Source: an uncultured Myxococcales bacterium
Lineage (GTDB): Bacteria; Myxococcota; Myxococcia; Myxococcales; Myxococcaceae
Reading direction: 5' to 3'
DNA length: 64,000 nt
Assembly (NCBI GenBank): GCA_937980205.1
Contig: CALJKW010000012.1
Location: forward strand, 1 to 64,000
Below the pieces are notes generated by a model. It saw only the letters and a program-made list of their open reading frames with translations, made no database searches and was not told the DNA's origin. Position numbers and translations under genes: made by a program. This document shows positions 47,970 to 57,579 of the stretch, one piece after another; position 1 is the stretch's first letter, and every line of letters begins with the position of its first letter.

Positions 47970-49085
47970 ATGAGAAAACTTTCATCGTTCGGTGTGGCGC
48001 AGGCGCTCGTGCTCGGGCTGTGCGTGGGACTCATCGCGTCGTCCGTGTCGTGCGGTCCGCCGCGGCCTCCGCCGGCGCGCTGCAACCGCAACACGTGTGA
48101 CGGCTGCTGCGACGAGAACGGCCAGTGCTTCGGCAAGAGCGACGCCGGCCTTCAGGCGAATGACGCCTGCGGCCTCGGCGGCGTGACCTGCCAGGTCTGC
48201 TCGTCGAACCAGACCTGCGTCGACGGCAACTGCCGCATCGGCGGAATGGGCGGCGGCTCGGGTGGTGCGGGCGGCAGCGCCGGCTCGATGGGCGGCGGCA
48301 CCGGCGGCAGCGGCGGGTCGTCGACGCTCCCCGACGGCGGCATGTGCAACGCGACGACGTGCCCGACCGGCTGCTGCAACGCGACCGGCTGCGTGATGCC
48401 GGCGCAGCAGAACTTCACGCGCTGCGGAAGCGGCGGCGTGGCGTGCTCCGGGTGCCCGAACGGCCAGGCGTGCGCCGCGAGCCCCGACGGTGGCGTGGGC
48501 AACGTCTGCCAGGTGCCCAACTGCACCGCGTGCCTCGACACGTCGGGCAACTGCCGCACCGACAAGATGACGCTCACCGACGACAACTTCTGCGGCGGTC
48601 CGGGCGGCAACACGTCGGTCTGCGCGCGCTGCGACACGGCGAACGGTCAGCGCTGCATGAACGGCCGCTGCGTCGGCATGTCGAACCAGTGCACCTCGAT
48701 GAACTGCGACGGCTGCTGCGCGGGCAACACGTGCATCCCGGCCGACGGCGGCATCAGCAACGCGCAGTGCGGCCTCGGCGGACAGGCGTGTGCGACGTGC
48801 TCGACGCCGGCAACGTGCGACAAGGCGACCGGCATGTGCATGGGCGGCGGCACCGGCGGCGGCGGCGGGTTCCCGGGCCTCGACGGCGGCTTCGGCACCG
48901 TGTGCGATCCGACCACCTGCGCGAGCGGGTGCTGCGACTTCCTGCTGGGCTGCCTGCAGAATGGCGCGGCGTACCCGCCCGGCGGCGGCTCGGGCCTCGG
49001 CCAGTCGTGCGGCACGGGCGGCGGCGTGTGCAGAATCTGCCTGCCGGACTGCGCGACCGGTATGGCGCTCGGTCTCTGCTTCTGA
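47970..49085 (+). CDS. Cys-rich lipoprotein with Gly-rich linkers
   Basis: 371 residues from ATG 47970, preceded by AGGAG. MRKLSSFGVAQALVLGLCVG then LIASSVSC is a lipoprotein signal. The mature protein has repeated Cys clusters (CDGCCDENGQC, CPTGCCNATGC, CDGCCAGNTC, CASGCCDFLLGC) alternating with Gly-rich linkers and DGG. The pattern recurs in four units separated by GG-rich stretches. Function unknown; structural or adhesive role is inferred. A strong intrinsic terminator follows. Confidence 0.82.
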   Translation: MRKLSSFGVAQALVLGLCVGLIASSVSCGPPRPPPARCNRNTCDGCCDENGQCFGKSDAGLQANDACGLGGVTCQVCSSNQTCVDGNCRIGGMGGGSGGAGGSAGSMGGGTGGSGGSSTLPDGGMCNATTCPTGCCNATGCVMPAQQNFTRCGSGGVACSGCPNGQACAASPDGGVGNVCQVPNCTACLDTSGNCRTDKMTLTDDNFCGGPGGNTSVCARCDTANGQRCMNGRCVGMSNQCTSMNCDGCCAGNTCIPADGGISNAQCGLGGQACATCSTPATCDKATGMCMGGGTGGGGGFPGLDGGFGTVCDPTTCASGCCDFLLGCLQNGAAYPPGGGSGLGQSCGTGGGVCRICLPDCATGMALGLCF

Positions 49086-49107
49086 GCTGACGCTAACGGT
49101 GCAGAAC

Positions 49108-49142
49108 AAGGGTTGTGGCCTCACGGGCCACAACCCTTTTTC
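49108..49142 (+). terminator. Strong intrinsic terminator
   Basis: A perfect 13-bp stem, 49108-49120 with 49126-49138, loop TCACG, then a T-run from 49137. It ends transcription of the Cys-rich lipoprotein gene. It is the only classic terminator I see in the window. Confidence 0.85.
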
Positions 49143-49209
49143 TTGAGCACAGAGAATCAGAGGGCAGTCCCTCGTCCTGCACATCAAAAGGGGTCAACGG
49201 AGCCCTCCC

Positions 49210-50769
49210 GTGACCGAGCCGTATGCCATCCGCCGTGGCGACAACTTAAGCTCCATCGCCGAACGCTTCCGGGTCTCCGTCGAAGACCTGATCAAAGCGA
49301 ACGGCATCACCGACCCGGATCAGATCTTCGAAGGCGATCAGCTCGTCATCCCCGACGAGTTCCGCACCGAAAACCCGCGCTCGGGGCCGGTCGAGCCGAC
49401 CGAGCAGAACGCGCGCATCGGCGACGAGTACAACCCACAGACGAACCCGAACTGGTGGCGCACGCCGACTCCGCTGCCGGAGACGGTCGAGACCGAGCGC
49501 CGCGTCGGAGCGCGCTCGGGCCCGGTGCGCTCGCGCAGCGGCCGCGAGTTCCCGACCTCGCCGGACGGCACTCCGCTGTACCGGCAGGGCGACCCGGAGT
49601 GGGGCTCGCGCGCGCTCGGCCGCGGCGGCTCGATGGCGCGCTCCGGCTGCGCGGTGACCGCGACGGCGATGGCGATCTCGCGCATCTCGGGTCAGCCCAT
49701 CACTCCCGGCGAGCTCGACCAGTTCCTCGACACGCACCAGGGCTACTCCGGCAACGCGGTGCGCTGGGAGGTCGCGGCGCGCGCGCGAGGCCTGGGCGTC
49801 GAGCGGCCGGCGTGGAGCATGGACACCATCAACAACCAGCTCGACCGCGGTCGGCCGGTGGTGATGGGCGTCGACTCCCGCCCCGGCAGCAACGGCGGAG
49901 CGAACGGCACCGACCACTGGGTCACCCTCACGCGGCGCGAGCGCGACCCGCAAGGCCGCAGCATCTACTACGCGAACGACCCGGCCACGGGGCGCGAGGT
50001 CCGCTTCCGCGAGCAGAACGGCCGGCTCGTCTCGATGGACAACCAGTACCGGTCCACCGGCCAGCTGCGCACGTTCACCGGCGGCCGCAGCACTTCGCCC
50101 GCGCCGACGGCGACGTCGCAGCAGCCCGCGACGGTGCAGGACCCGCGCACGCCGACCGGTCCCTCCGGGCCGACGGGTCCGCAGCTCGAGGCGCCTCAGG
50201 GCCTGCGCGCGCGCGGCCGCGGGCTCGACCTGCAGCGCGAGCTCTCCGACCCGAACTCGACGTTGTCCGTCGCCATCGGCAACGCCGAGGGCACGCGCAC
50301 CGTGAACGGCGGCCGCACCCGCGCGTACGGCTCGCACATCGACCCCGGCAACCGCCGCCGCAACCTCGGCACGTTCTCGTACCAGCAGCACCAGAACCCG
50401 AACGTGCGCACTCCCGAGCAGGCCGACCAGGTTCAGCTCGCCCGCCTGCGCGCGCAGATTCCGGCGTACGAGCGCGCGGCGCGGGCTGCGGGGCTCGACC
50501 CGAACAACCCGCGGCTGCAGGCGGCGTTCTTCGACCTGTGGAACCAGTCTCCGCGCATGGCGCAGCGGTTCCTGCAGCGGCTGCCGCAGACGATGCGCGG
50601 CCGCGAGCCGACGATGGAGAACCTCGTCCAGGCCCGCGTGAACGCCATGTACGACGACCGCGGACGGTTCACCGCGCGCGGCCTGCGGAACCCCCAGTTC
50701 GCCGAGCGCGACCAGCGCCGGCGCATGGAGGCGATGGAGCGCGTGCTGCGCGAGCGCGGGGTGGTGTAG
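49210..50769 (+). CDS. LysM protein with C39-like peptidase domain and unknown C-terminal domain
   Basis: 519 residues from GTG 49210. Residues 5-48 form a LysM peptidoglycan-binding motif (YAIRRGDNLSSIAERFRV, then ANGITDPDQIFEGDQLVIP). Residues about 125-270 look like a C39-type papain-like fold with SGCAVTATAMA (Cys), GTDHWVTL (His) and YYANDPA (Asp). A Pro/Thr linker leads to an unknown domain (about 345-519) with IGNAEGTRTV, GSHIDPGN and NLGTFSYQQ. There is no signal peptide, so it may leave by another route or act inside. It sits between a terminator and a REP-like element, as an isolated unit. Confidence 0.83.
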   Translation: MTEPYAIRRGDNLSSIAERFRVSVEDLIKANGITDPDQIFEGDQLVIPDEFRTENPRSGPVEPTEQNARIGDEYNPQTNPNWWRTPTPLPETVETERRVGARSGPVRSRSGREFPTSPDGTPLYRQGDPEWGSRALGRGGSMARSGCAVTATAMAISRISGQPITPGELDQFLDTHQGYSGNAVRWEVAARARGLGVERPAWSMDTINNQLDRGRPVVMGVDSRPGSNGGANGTDHWVTLTRRERDPQGRSIYYANDPATGREVRFREQNGRLVSMDNQYRSTGQLRTFTGGRSTSPAPTATSQQPATVQDPRTPTGPSGPTGPQLEAPQGLRARGRGLDLQRELSDPNSTLSVAIGNAEGTRTVNGGRTRAYGSHIDPGNRRRNLGTFSYQQHQNPNVRTPEQADQVQLARLRAQIPAYERAARAAGLDPNNPRLQAAFFDLWNQSPRMAQRFLQRLPQTMRGREPTMENLVQARVNAMYDDRGRFTARGLRNPQFAERDQRRRMEAMERVLRERGVV

Positions 50770-50785
50770 GCCCACGGGGCGCCTC

Positions 50786-50896
50786 CGTTCACGCTGAGCG
50801 GAGGCACGCGAAGCGGGCCGCAGTCGAAGCGGGCCCGAAGCCGTCCATGGGCCCGCTTCGACTACGGCCTTCGGCCTCCGCTCAGCGCGAACGAGA
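50786..50896 (+). repeat. REP-like inverted repeat pair
   Basis: Left arm about 50786-50837 and right arm 50849-50896, same family as 39654-39762 (GCTTCGACTACGGCC, then TTCGGCCTCCGCTCAGCG). It fills the spacer before the copy B lipoprotein gene. Confidence 0.7.
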
Positions 50897-50909
50897 GGGC
50901 GACGAATCC

Positions 50910-53759
50910 GTGTACGCTTGGCGCGTGCGCTCGATTGTTCTGCTCGGCTCGTTGCTCGCCGCCTGCTCGACGCCTCCTCCTTCGCAGCTCGCGATCGTCT
51001 CCACGGCGCCGGTTCACGACTTCGGGCGGCTCGCGGTCGGCAGCACGCGCACGCTCGTCGTCGCGTTCCGCAACGAGAGCGCCGTCGCGACCTCGCTCGA
51101 GTCGCTGGTGGTCGAGAGCGGCGACGGCGCGTTTCGCATCGTCGACTTTCGCGGCGGCGAGCTTCCCGCGTTCGGCGTCGCGACCGCCGAGGTCGCGTAC
51201 ACCGCGGTCGAGGGCTCGGGCCGCGCGACGCTCTTGCTCCGTCACAGCGGCGGCCTCGTGCGCACCGTCGTCGCCGGCATCGGCGTCGTGGCCGACTGCA
51301 CGCTGCCGGGCCTCATGCAGTTCGGAGACGTCATCATCGGCGGCGAGGCGACGCAGACCGTGACGTTCAGCGCTCCGCCGGAGCACAGCGGCAGCGCGTT
51401 CATCGGCCCCATCGTCGGCGACGGCTTCATCGCCTCCGACAGCGGAGACCTCGAGCTCGCCGCCGGCGAAGAGAAGAAGGTCACCTTCACCTTCCGCCCG
51501 ACGATCGTGAAGAGCTACGCGGCGACGGTGATGGTGCGGGTGAGCGCGTTCTGCCCCGACCTCATCGTTCAGCTCTCGGGCAGCGGCGTGGAGAACCTGT
51601 TGACCTGCGACGCGCTCGACTTCGGCTACGTGCCGCCAGGCCTGTCGCTCACGAAGCCGCTGATGGTGAGGAACTCGGGCCTTCAGCCGCTCGCGGTCAC
51701 GCCGCGCGGCAACCCCGACTTCCGCCTCTCCGAGACCTCGCAGCTCGTGCCCGGCACCGGGGCGCTGATCATCCCGGTCACCTTCGCCCCGACGCAGCTC
51801 GGCCCGCGCGGCGCGAACATCGTGCTGTCGACGAACCACCCGCAGCAGCAGCGCGTGACGTGCCTGGCCCGCGGCGTCGGCGGCGGCCCCGACATCTCGG
51901 TGAGCCCGGCCGTCCTCGACTTCGGCGAGGTGCCGTACTTCCCCAGCCAGGCGTACGGCGTGACGCGACAGGTGAAGGTGTCGAACCTCGGCTCTCGCGA
52001 GCCGGATCCGAAGGGCAACCTGCACGTGGGGCGCTGGGTGGTGACTCCGCTGAACGCGGACTCTCCGGCGAGCGCGCTGTGCGTGGGCGCCTTCGACGAG
52101 GCGACGTCGACGTGCCTCGACCGGCTGGCCCCGGGCTACGACCCGGCCGTCGGCATCGCGTCGGTGCTCGAGGTGCCGCTGCGGGTGACGGCTCCGGCGG
52201 GAGGACGAGAGCTCGAGTGGGACGTGACGCTGTTCTCCGACGATCTCGACGAGCCGCAGGTGACGGTGCGCGTGAAGGCGCGGTCGGTGCGCGCGCAGCC
52301 CTGCAGGTACACCGTGACGCCGCCGGCCATCGACTTCGGCACCATCGCGGGCCAGCCGCAGGAGCGCGTGATTGCGCTGCACAACGACGGAGTCACTCCC
52401 GACGACGTGTGCATCGTCGATCAGGTGGTGCTCGCTCCGGGCAGCTCGCCCGTGCTCTCGCTGGCAGGCGGCGCCGTCGGCCAGCGCAAGCTCATGCCCG
52501 GCGAGTCGATGCAGGTCGTCGTCCGCGTCACGCCCGGCGCACCCGCGCCGGCGAGCGGAACGGTGGAGCTGTCGGTGTCGGCTCCAGGGCGGCAGTTGTT
52601 CACCGTGCCGGTGTCCGCGAGCGTGGCGGAGAGCTGCCTGGCGTTCTTCCCGCACCGGCTCACGTTCGGCACGGTGAGGGAGAGCTGCACCGGAGCGGTG
52701 CGCACGGCCTCCGCTCACGACGCCTGCGGCGGTCTCGCCGTCGACTCGTGGAGGGTGCGCGGCGCGGAGTTCCAGGTCTCGGGCCTGGTCGCCGGTGCGC
52801 CGCCGTCCGCTCTCTCCGTGAAGTACGAGCCGCAGAACGCAGGCGCGGACGAGGGTGTCGTCGAGGTCGTGGCGCTGCAGGGCAGCGCGCTCGTCACGTA
52901 CGCGCTGCCGCTGAGCGGCGCCGCGAACGCGACCGGCGTGTCGAGCGAGACGTTCACCGAGCCGGCGGGGCGTCCGCGCGACGTGCTCATCGTGATGGAG
53001 GACTCGAGCACGGCGCTGCAGGAGCGCTTCGCGATGTACGCCGCGAGGTTCCTGCCCGCGGGTGGCGTCGACGCGCGCATCGGGGTGGTGGGCAGCTCGT
53101 CGGCGACCGGCGCGCTCATCGGCAGCCCGAAGGTGCTCACGTCCTCGACGCTCAACCTCGCCGGCGCGCTCGCGGCGCGCGTACGGCAGGTCGGCAACCT
53201 CGGCTTCGGCTTCAAGCCGGCGACGGTGGCGCACGCCGCGCTGACGAGCGACCTCAACCTCGGCTTCCTGCGCGCGGACGCGAAGCTCGCGGTCGTCGTG
53301 GTGACGGATGCCGGCGATCGCTCGACGCCGCCGCACGGCTGGCTGCACGCGTCGCTCGCGGCGCTCAAGCCGCGCGGCCAGCTCACGTACAGCGTCATCG
53401 GCCCGTTCGCCGGGTCGGCTCCCGCGGGCTGCTCCTACCGGGAGCCGTTCCCCGACGCGACGCTGCACCAGTTCCTCACCTCGCGGCTCGACGGACGGAC
53501 GGAAGAGGTGTGCAGCACGGACTGGTCGATGATGCTCGCGCGCGTGGGGGCGACGGCGTTCAGCACCGGTGCTCCTCAGCACCTCTACGTGGAGGGCGAC
53601 CCGGACCCGTCGACGCTGGTGGTGTTGCGCGACGGCATGCCGATTCCGCAGGTGCACTGGGCGTGGGATTCCCAGCGCAACGCAGTCCAGCTGGATCCGC
53701 TGGTTGCGCCGGGACCGGGCGAGACGACGACCGTCACGTACGGCGCGGTCTGCCACTGA
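50910..53759 (+). CDS. Large lipoprotein: six DFG-type repeats plus VWA-like domain with lost metal site (copy B)
   Basis: 949 residues from GTG 50910 (GTG 50925 is also possible); SIVLLGSLLAACSTPP is the lipoprotein signal. Six DFG-type strands: HDFGRLAVG, MQFGDVIIG, LDFGYVPPG, LDFGEVPYFPS, IDFGTIAGQ, LTFGTVRESC. The VWA-like domain begins VLIVMEDSSTALQER, where copies A and C have DSSCS; the DxSxS metal site is gone here. AVVVVTDAGDRS is still present and the protein ends VTYGAVCH. It is shorter than its paralogues and may be a metal-free or decoy version. Confidence 0.83.
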   Translation: MYAWRVRSIVLLGSLLAACSTPPPSQLAIVSTAPVHDFGRLAVGSTRTLVVAFRNESAVATSLESLVVESGDGAFRIVDFRGGELPAFGVATAEVAYTAVEGSGRATLLLRHSGGLVRTVVAGIGVVADCTLPGLMQFGDVIIGGEATQTVTFSAPPEHSGSAFIGPIVGDGFIASDSGDLELAAGEEKKVTFTFRPTIVKSYAATVMVRVSAFCPDLIVQLSGSGVENLLTCDALDFGYVPPGLSLTKPLMVRNSGLQPLAVTPRGNPDFRLSETSQLVPGTGALIIPVTFAPTQLGPRGANIVLSTNHPQQQRVTCLARGVGGGPDISVSPAVLDFGEVPYFPSQAYGVTRQVKVSNLGSREPDPKGNLHVGRWVVTPLNADSPASALCVGAFDEATSTCLDRLAPGYDPAVGIASVLEVPLRVTAPAGGRELEWDVTLFSDDLDEPQVTVRVKARSVRAQPCRYTVTPPAIDFGTIAGQPQERVIALHNDGVTPDDVCIVDQVVLAPGSSPVLSLAGGAVGQRKLMPGESMQVVVRVTPGAPAPASGTVELSVSAPGRQLFTVPVSASVAESCLAFFPHRLTFGTVRESCTGAVRTASAHDACGGLAVDSWRVRGAEFQVSGLVAGAPPSALSVKYEPQNAGADEGVVEVVALQGSALVTYALPLSGAANATGVSSETFTEPAGRPRDVLIVMEDSSTALQERFAMYAARFLPAGGVDARIGVVGSSSATGALIGSPKVLTSSTLNLAGALAARVRQVGNLGFGFKPATVAHAALTSDLNLGFLRADAKLAVVVVTDAGDRSTPPHGWLHASLAALKPRGQLTYSVIGPFAGSAPAGCSYREPFPDATLHQFLTSRLDGRTEEVCSTDWSMMLARVGATAFSTGAPQHLYVEGDPDPSTLVVLRDGMPIPQVHWAWDSQRNAVQLDPLVAPGPGETTTVTYGAVCH

Positions 53760-53832
53760 TGTCATGCCAGTTTTGTAACGCGTTCCGGGCACTTGCATCG
53801 CGGTGCGCGGGTGGCGCATACAGACGCCGCGC

Positions 53833-56800
53833 ATGCGTTCACTCCTCATTCCCGTTGCGCTGATCAGCCTGGTCGTCGCGGGCTGCCGCTGCGAACCGCC
53901 GCCCATCGACCGCGGTCGCGGAGAGATCGGCATCATCTACGAGCTCGACGGCTTCATGGTCTCGCGCCCGAACGGCGTCTACGACTTCCGCGGCGTCGCG
54001 ATGGGCGTCACGCGCACGCTGAAGGTCCAGGTGAAGAACGAGGGCGGCGGCCCGCTCGAGCTGCAGACGCTCGAGCGCATCTCGGGCGATGAGGCGCTGT
54101 CGATCGCGTTCACTTCGACGGTGGTGAGCGGTGCAGAGACGATCGAGCTGACGGCGACGTTCGCGGCGCCGGTCACCGACGACATGCAGAAGCCCTACTC
54201 GGCGAAGTTCAAGCTGACCGCGGGAAACACCGAGCCGGGCAAGGAGACCGCGGAGATCGAGCTGAAGGGCATCGCGGTGAAGACGCAGTGCATGCTGCCC
54301 GACACCATCGACTTCGGAGGCGTCGCGGTCGGCGCCACCGAGACGCGCACGGTGCGCATCGAGAACCTGACGTCGCTCGACGAGACCGCGACGCTCGGCG
54401 AGATCACCTCGGCGTCCGACACGGGGCTGTTCCGCTACGGCCCGGGGTGGATGGCGGGGCCCGTGCCGCTCGTGCCGGGCATGGCGCGCGACGTGACGGT
54501 GCGGTTCTCTCCGACGCAGGCGGGCTCGTTCTCGGCGCTGGTGACGATGAAGGTCGCGTCGCACTGCCCGTCGGCGACGGTGAAGCTGATCGGCTCGGGG
54601 GTCGCGTCGGCGGTCGAGTGCGCGCCGGTGGACTTCGCGTTCCTGCCGACGGGGCTTCAGCGCACGCAGGCGACGACGCTGACGAACTACACGCTGCAGG
54701 ACGTGAACGTGACGGGCCTCGTGGCCTCGAGCGTGGACTTCGCGTCCGGCGCGCAGTCGGTGACGGTGCCGGCGGCCAGGCGCGAAATGCAGACCGGCGG
54801 CGCGCTGGTGCTGGTGCCGGGCACCGCGAGCCTCGACGTGACGTTCAAGCCGACGAAGCTGGGGCCGCTGACCGGGAACGTGAGCGGAGACTCCACGCTC
54901 GCCTCGCAGCCGAAGGTCGCGTGCCAGCTGCAGGGGCAGGGCGGCGGTCCGGACATCGACCTGAAGCCGTCGGGCACGCTCGACTTCGGAGCGATTCCGT
55001 TCTTCGCGAGCGCTCCCGAGCCGTTCTTCGTGACGCGCAAGCTGACGATTCAGAACCTCGGCACGACGTCGATGGACGCGCGCGCGAACCTGAAGCTGGG
55101 CATGGGCGGCACCGGGCTCGCGTTTCGCGTGACGCCGAAGAACATGGACTCGTCGCTCAGCGAGATCTGCGTGGGCGTGTACGACGCGATGAACCCGAAC
55201 CCGGCGGCGCGCTGCTCGAACGCTCCGCCGCCGTCGTACGACCCGGCGCTGGGGCTCCCCGCGACGGGCGTGTCGGGCCTGCTCGACGTTCCGATTCGCA
55301 TCACGCCGAACGCGGCGAACAAGACGATGGAGTGGGAGATCGAGGTCTTCTCGAACGACCCCGACGAGCCGGTCGTGGCGCTGACGGTGCGCGCGGCGTC
55401 GGTGATTCTGCCGCCGTGCCAGTTCCAGGTGACTCCGGCGAACCTGCAGTTCGGCCTGGTGACTCCGCCGCAGTCGCGTGACCTGTCGTTCACCATCAAG
55501 AACGTGTCGTCGACGAACAGCTGCCTGGTGACGCACCTGGGGCTCGCGCCGGGGGCGGACGCGACGTTCTCGCTGCCCGACGGCGAGGTGTCGCAAGAGA
55601 CGCTGATGCCGCAGGGCTCGCTCACCGTGAAGGTGCGCGCGACCGGCACCGGCGTGGCGACGACGACGCTGCGGCTCGTGCTCGGAGCGATTCGCTTCGG
55701 CATCTCCGACCCGCTGCGGCCCGAGGTCGAGGTGCCGCTGTCGGCGCAGATCGGCCTGGGCTGCCTCACCATCGCGCCGGCGGATCTCGACTTCGGCACG
55801 GTGAAGCAGGGCTGCGACTCGTCGTCGCGCACGTTCACCGTCTACAACACGTGCCTCACGCCGGTGACCATCAACGGCTGGCGCATGTCGGCGCCGGCGG
55901 GTCAGCCGATCGGCGGGCCGAACTGCATGAACATGTCCGCGCACTGCGCCGAGTTCCTGCTCGACGGCGTGCCGAGCTTCATGGCGGGCGCGGTGATTCC
56001 GCCGGCGGCGCCGATGCCGGGCACGTTCAAGCTGAAGTACCACCCCATCGACCTCGGCGCGGACACCGGCGCCTTCACGCTCGACGTGACGCAGAACGGC
56101 GGCGCCCGCACCGACATGGTGGTGACGCTGCGCGGCGTCGGAGACACGGCGGGGCTCAACGTCGACACCTTCGCGCAGGACCCGCGGCCGAAGGCCGACG
56201 TGTTGTGGATCATCGACAGCTCCTGCTCGATGTACGACAAGCAGCAGCTGCTCTCGATGAACTTCGCGTCGGTGATTCAGTACGCGTCGACGGTGGTGCC
56301 GGGCGGCGTCGATTACCAGATGGGCGTCATCGACTCGGACCCGAACACCATCAGCGGTGGACGGCTGAGAGGAACCGAGCCGAGCTGCACGGTGGACTGC
56401 AACCCGAAGGTGCTGCGCGCGGGCATGTCGAACGTCGACGCGCTGTTCCGCTCGAAGGTGCGCGTCGGCATCAACGGCTCGGGCAACGAGCAGTTCGCCG
56501 AGCTCGCGGTGCGGGCGCTGACGGCGCCGCTGGTGAACACGGCGAACGCGGGCTTCCTGCGGCCGGACGCGACGCTCGCCATCATCGCGGTGACGGACGC
56601 CGGCGATCAGTCGCAGATGCCGTTCTCGGTGATCGAGGGGCTCTTGCGGAACATCAAGGGCGCGCAGCGGCCGGGCCTGTTCTCGTACAACGTGGTCGGC
56701 CCGTTCTCGGCGTCTCCGCCGCCGGGCTGCATCTACGACGACTTCACCGACACGGTGCTGCACGAGTACCTGGTGACGGCGTTCGACGGAGCGACAGGGC

Positions 56801-57078
56801 AGATCTGCGATCAGCAGAACGGCTTCGCCAGCGCGCTGCAGCAGATCGGCAAGAAGGCGTTCGGGTACCGCGACCGCTTCTTCTTGAGCTCGCAGCCCGA
56901 CCTCACCCAGATGCCTGCGTTCACGGTGCAGCTGAACGGCATCCCGGTGCCGCCCACCAACCTCGGCGGCACGGTGTGGACGTACGAGCCGGCTTCGAAC
57001 TCGCTCTTGTTCACCGCGGCGAACGTGCCCGAGCCGGGCGACACGCTGACGGTCGCGTACACGGTGCTGTGCAATTGA
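53833..57078 (+). CDS. Large lipoprotein: six DFG-type repeats plus VWA-like domain (copy C)
   Basis: 1081 residues from ATG 53833; MRSLLIPVALISLVVAGCRC is a lipoprotein signal. Six DFG-type strands: YDFRGVAMG, IDFGGVAVG, VDFAFLPTG, LDFGAIPFFAS, LQFGLVTPP, LDFGTVKQGC. The VWA-like domain starts VLWIIDSSCSMYDKQ, an intact DxSxS site, and has LAIIAVTDAGDQS. The last residues are VAYTVLCN. It lies 73 bases after copy B on the same strand and may be cotranscribed; TACAGA is 9 bases before the ATG. The stop overlaps the next gene. Confidence 0.85.
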   Translation: MRSLLIPVALISLVVAGCRCEPPPIDRGRGEIGIIYELDGFMVSRPNGVYDFRGVAMGVTRTLKVQVKNEGGGPLELQTLERISGDEALSIAFTSTVVSGAETIELTATFAAPVTDDMQKPYSAKFKLTAGNTEPGKETAEIELKGIAVKTQCMLPDTIDFGGVAVGATETRTVRIENLTSLDETATLGEITSASDTGLFRYGPGWMAGPVPLVPGMARDVTVRFSPTQAGSFSALVTMKVASHCPSATVKLIGSGVASAVECAPVDFAFLPTGLQRTQATTLTNYTLQDVNVTGLVASSVDFASGAQSVTVPAARREMQTGGALVLVPGTASLDVTFKPTKLGPLTGNVSGDSTLASQPKVACQLQGQGGGPDIDLKPSGTLDFGAIPFFASAPEPFFVTRKLTIQNLGTTSMDARANLKLGMGGTGLAFRVTPKNMDSSLSEICVGVYDAMNPNPAARCSNAPPPSYDPALGLPATGVSGLLDVPIRITPNAANKTMEWEIEVFSNDPDEPVVALTVRAASVILPPCQFQVTPANLQFGLVTPPQSRDLSFTIKNVSSTNSCLVTHLGLAPGADATFSLPDGEVSQETLMPQGSLTVKVRATGTGVATTTLRLVLGAIRFGISDPLRPEVEVPLSAQIGLGCLTIAPADLDFGTVKQGCDSSSRTFTVYNTCLTPVTINGWRMSAPAGQPIGGPNCMNMSAHCAEFLLDGVPSFMAGAVIPPAAPMPGTFKLKYHPIDLGADTGAFTLDVTQNGGARTDMVVTLRGVGDTAGLNVDTFAQDPRPKADVLWIIDSSCSMYDKQQLLSMNFASVIQYASTVVPGGVDYQMGVIDSDPNTISGGRLRGTEPSCTVDCNPKVLRAGMSNVDALFRSKVRVGINGSGNEQFAELAVRALTAPLVNTANAGFLRPDATLAIIAVTDAGDQSQMPFSVIEGLLRNIKGAQRPGLFSYNVVGPFSASPPPGCIYDDFTDTVLHEYLVTAFDGATGQICDQQNGFASALQQIGKKAFGYRDRFFLSSQPDLTQMPAFTVQLNGIPVPPTNLGGTVWTYEPASNSLLFTAANVPEPGDTLTVAYTVLCN

Positions 57079-57569
57079 GGGCGCTCGCGTTCGCGGCGGC
57101 GCTGTGCGCGGCGCTGGTGGCGCGGCCGGTGCTGGCCGGCTGCGGGTCGGATCGCGACTGCGGGCCGGGCGTGAGCTGCCGCAGCGGAAAGTGCGCGACG
57201 GCCGAGGGCTCGTCGTGCGGCTCCGACCGGGACTGCGGCGGCGCGTCGTGCCGCAGCGGGAAGTGCGCGAACGCGCCGGACGGCACGTGCGGCTCGGACC
57301 GTGACTGCGGCGGCGGCTCGTGCCGGAGCGGGAAGTGCGCGGCGGGCGGCGGCGGCTGCGGGTCGGATCGCGACTGTGGCCCGGGCGTGAGCTGCCGCAG
57401 CGGAAAGTGCGCGACCGCGCCGGGCTCGTCGTGCGGCTCCGACCGGGACTGCGGCGGCGCCTCGTGCCGCAGCGGCAAGTGCGCGAACGCGCCCGATGGG
57501 ACGTGCGGCTCGGATCGCGACTGCGGGAGCGGAGTCAGCTGCCGCAGCGGGAAGTGCGCGGGGCGCTGA
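57075..57569 (+). CDS. Secreted protein of six Cys repeats
   Basis: 164 residues from TTG 57075, whose TTGA overlaps the copy C stop. MRALAFAAALCAALVARPVL then AGCG is a signal peptide (also lipobox-like). The mature part is six copies of CGSDRDCGxxxSCRSGKCA, joined by short spacers. The order of spacers (ATAEGSS, ANAPDGT, AAGGGG / ATAPGSS, ANAPDGT, end) shows that three repeats were duplicated as a block. It is coupled to copy C and may be a disulphide-rich surface partner. Confidence 0.75.
   Translation: MRALAFAAALCAALVARPVLAGCGSDRDCGPGVSCRSGKCATAEGSSCGSDRDCGGASCRSGKCANAPDGTCGSDRDCGGGSCRSGKCAAGGGGCGSDRDCGPGVSCRSGKCATAPGSSCGSDRDCGGASCRSGKCANAPDGTCGSDRDCGSGVSCRSGKCAGR
57141..57569 (+). repeat. 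Tandem duplication, 216-base period
   Basis: The segment from 57141 recurs from 57357, exactly 216 bases (72 codons) later, with nearly identical sequence. Within each copy a shorter unit of about 24 codons repeats three times. Confidence 0.75.
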
Positions 57570-57579
57570 GAAGCCGCCT

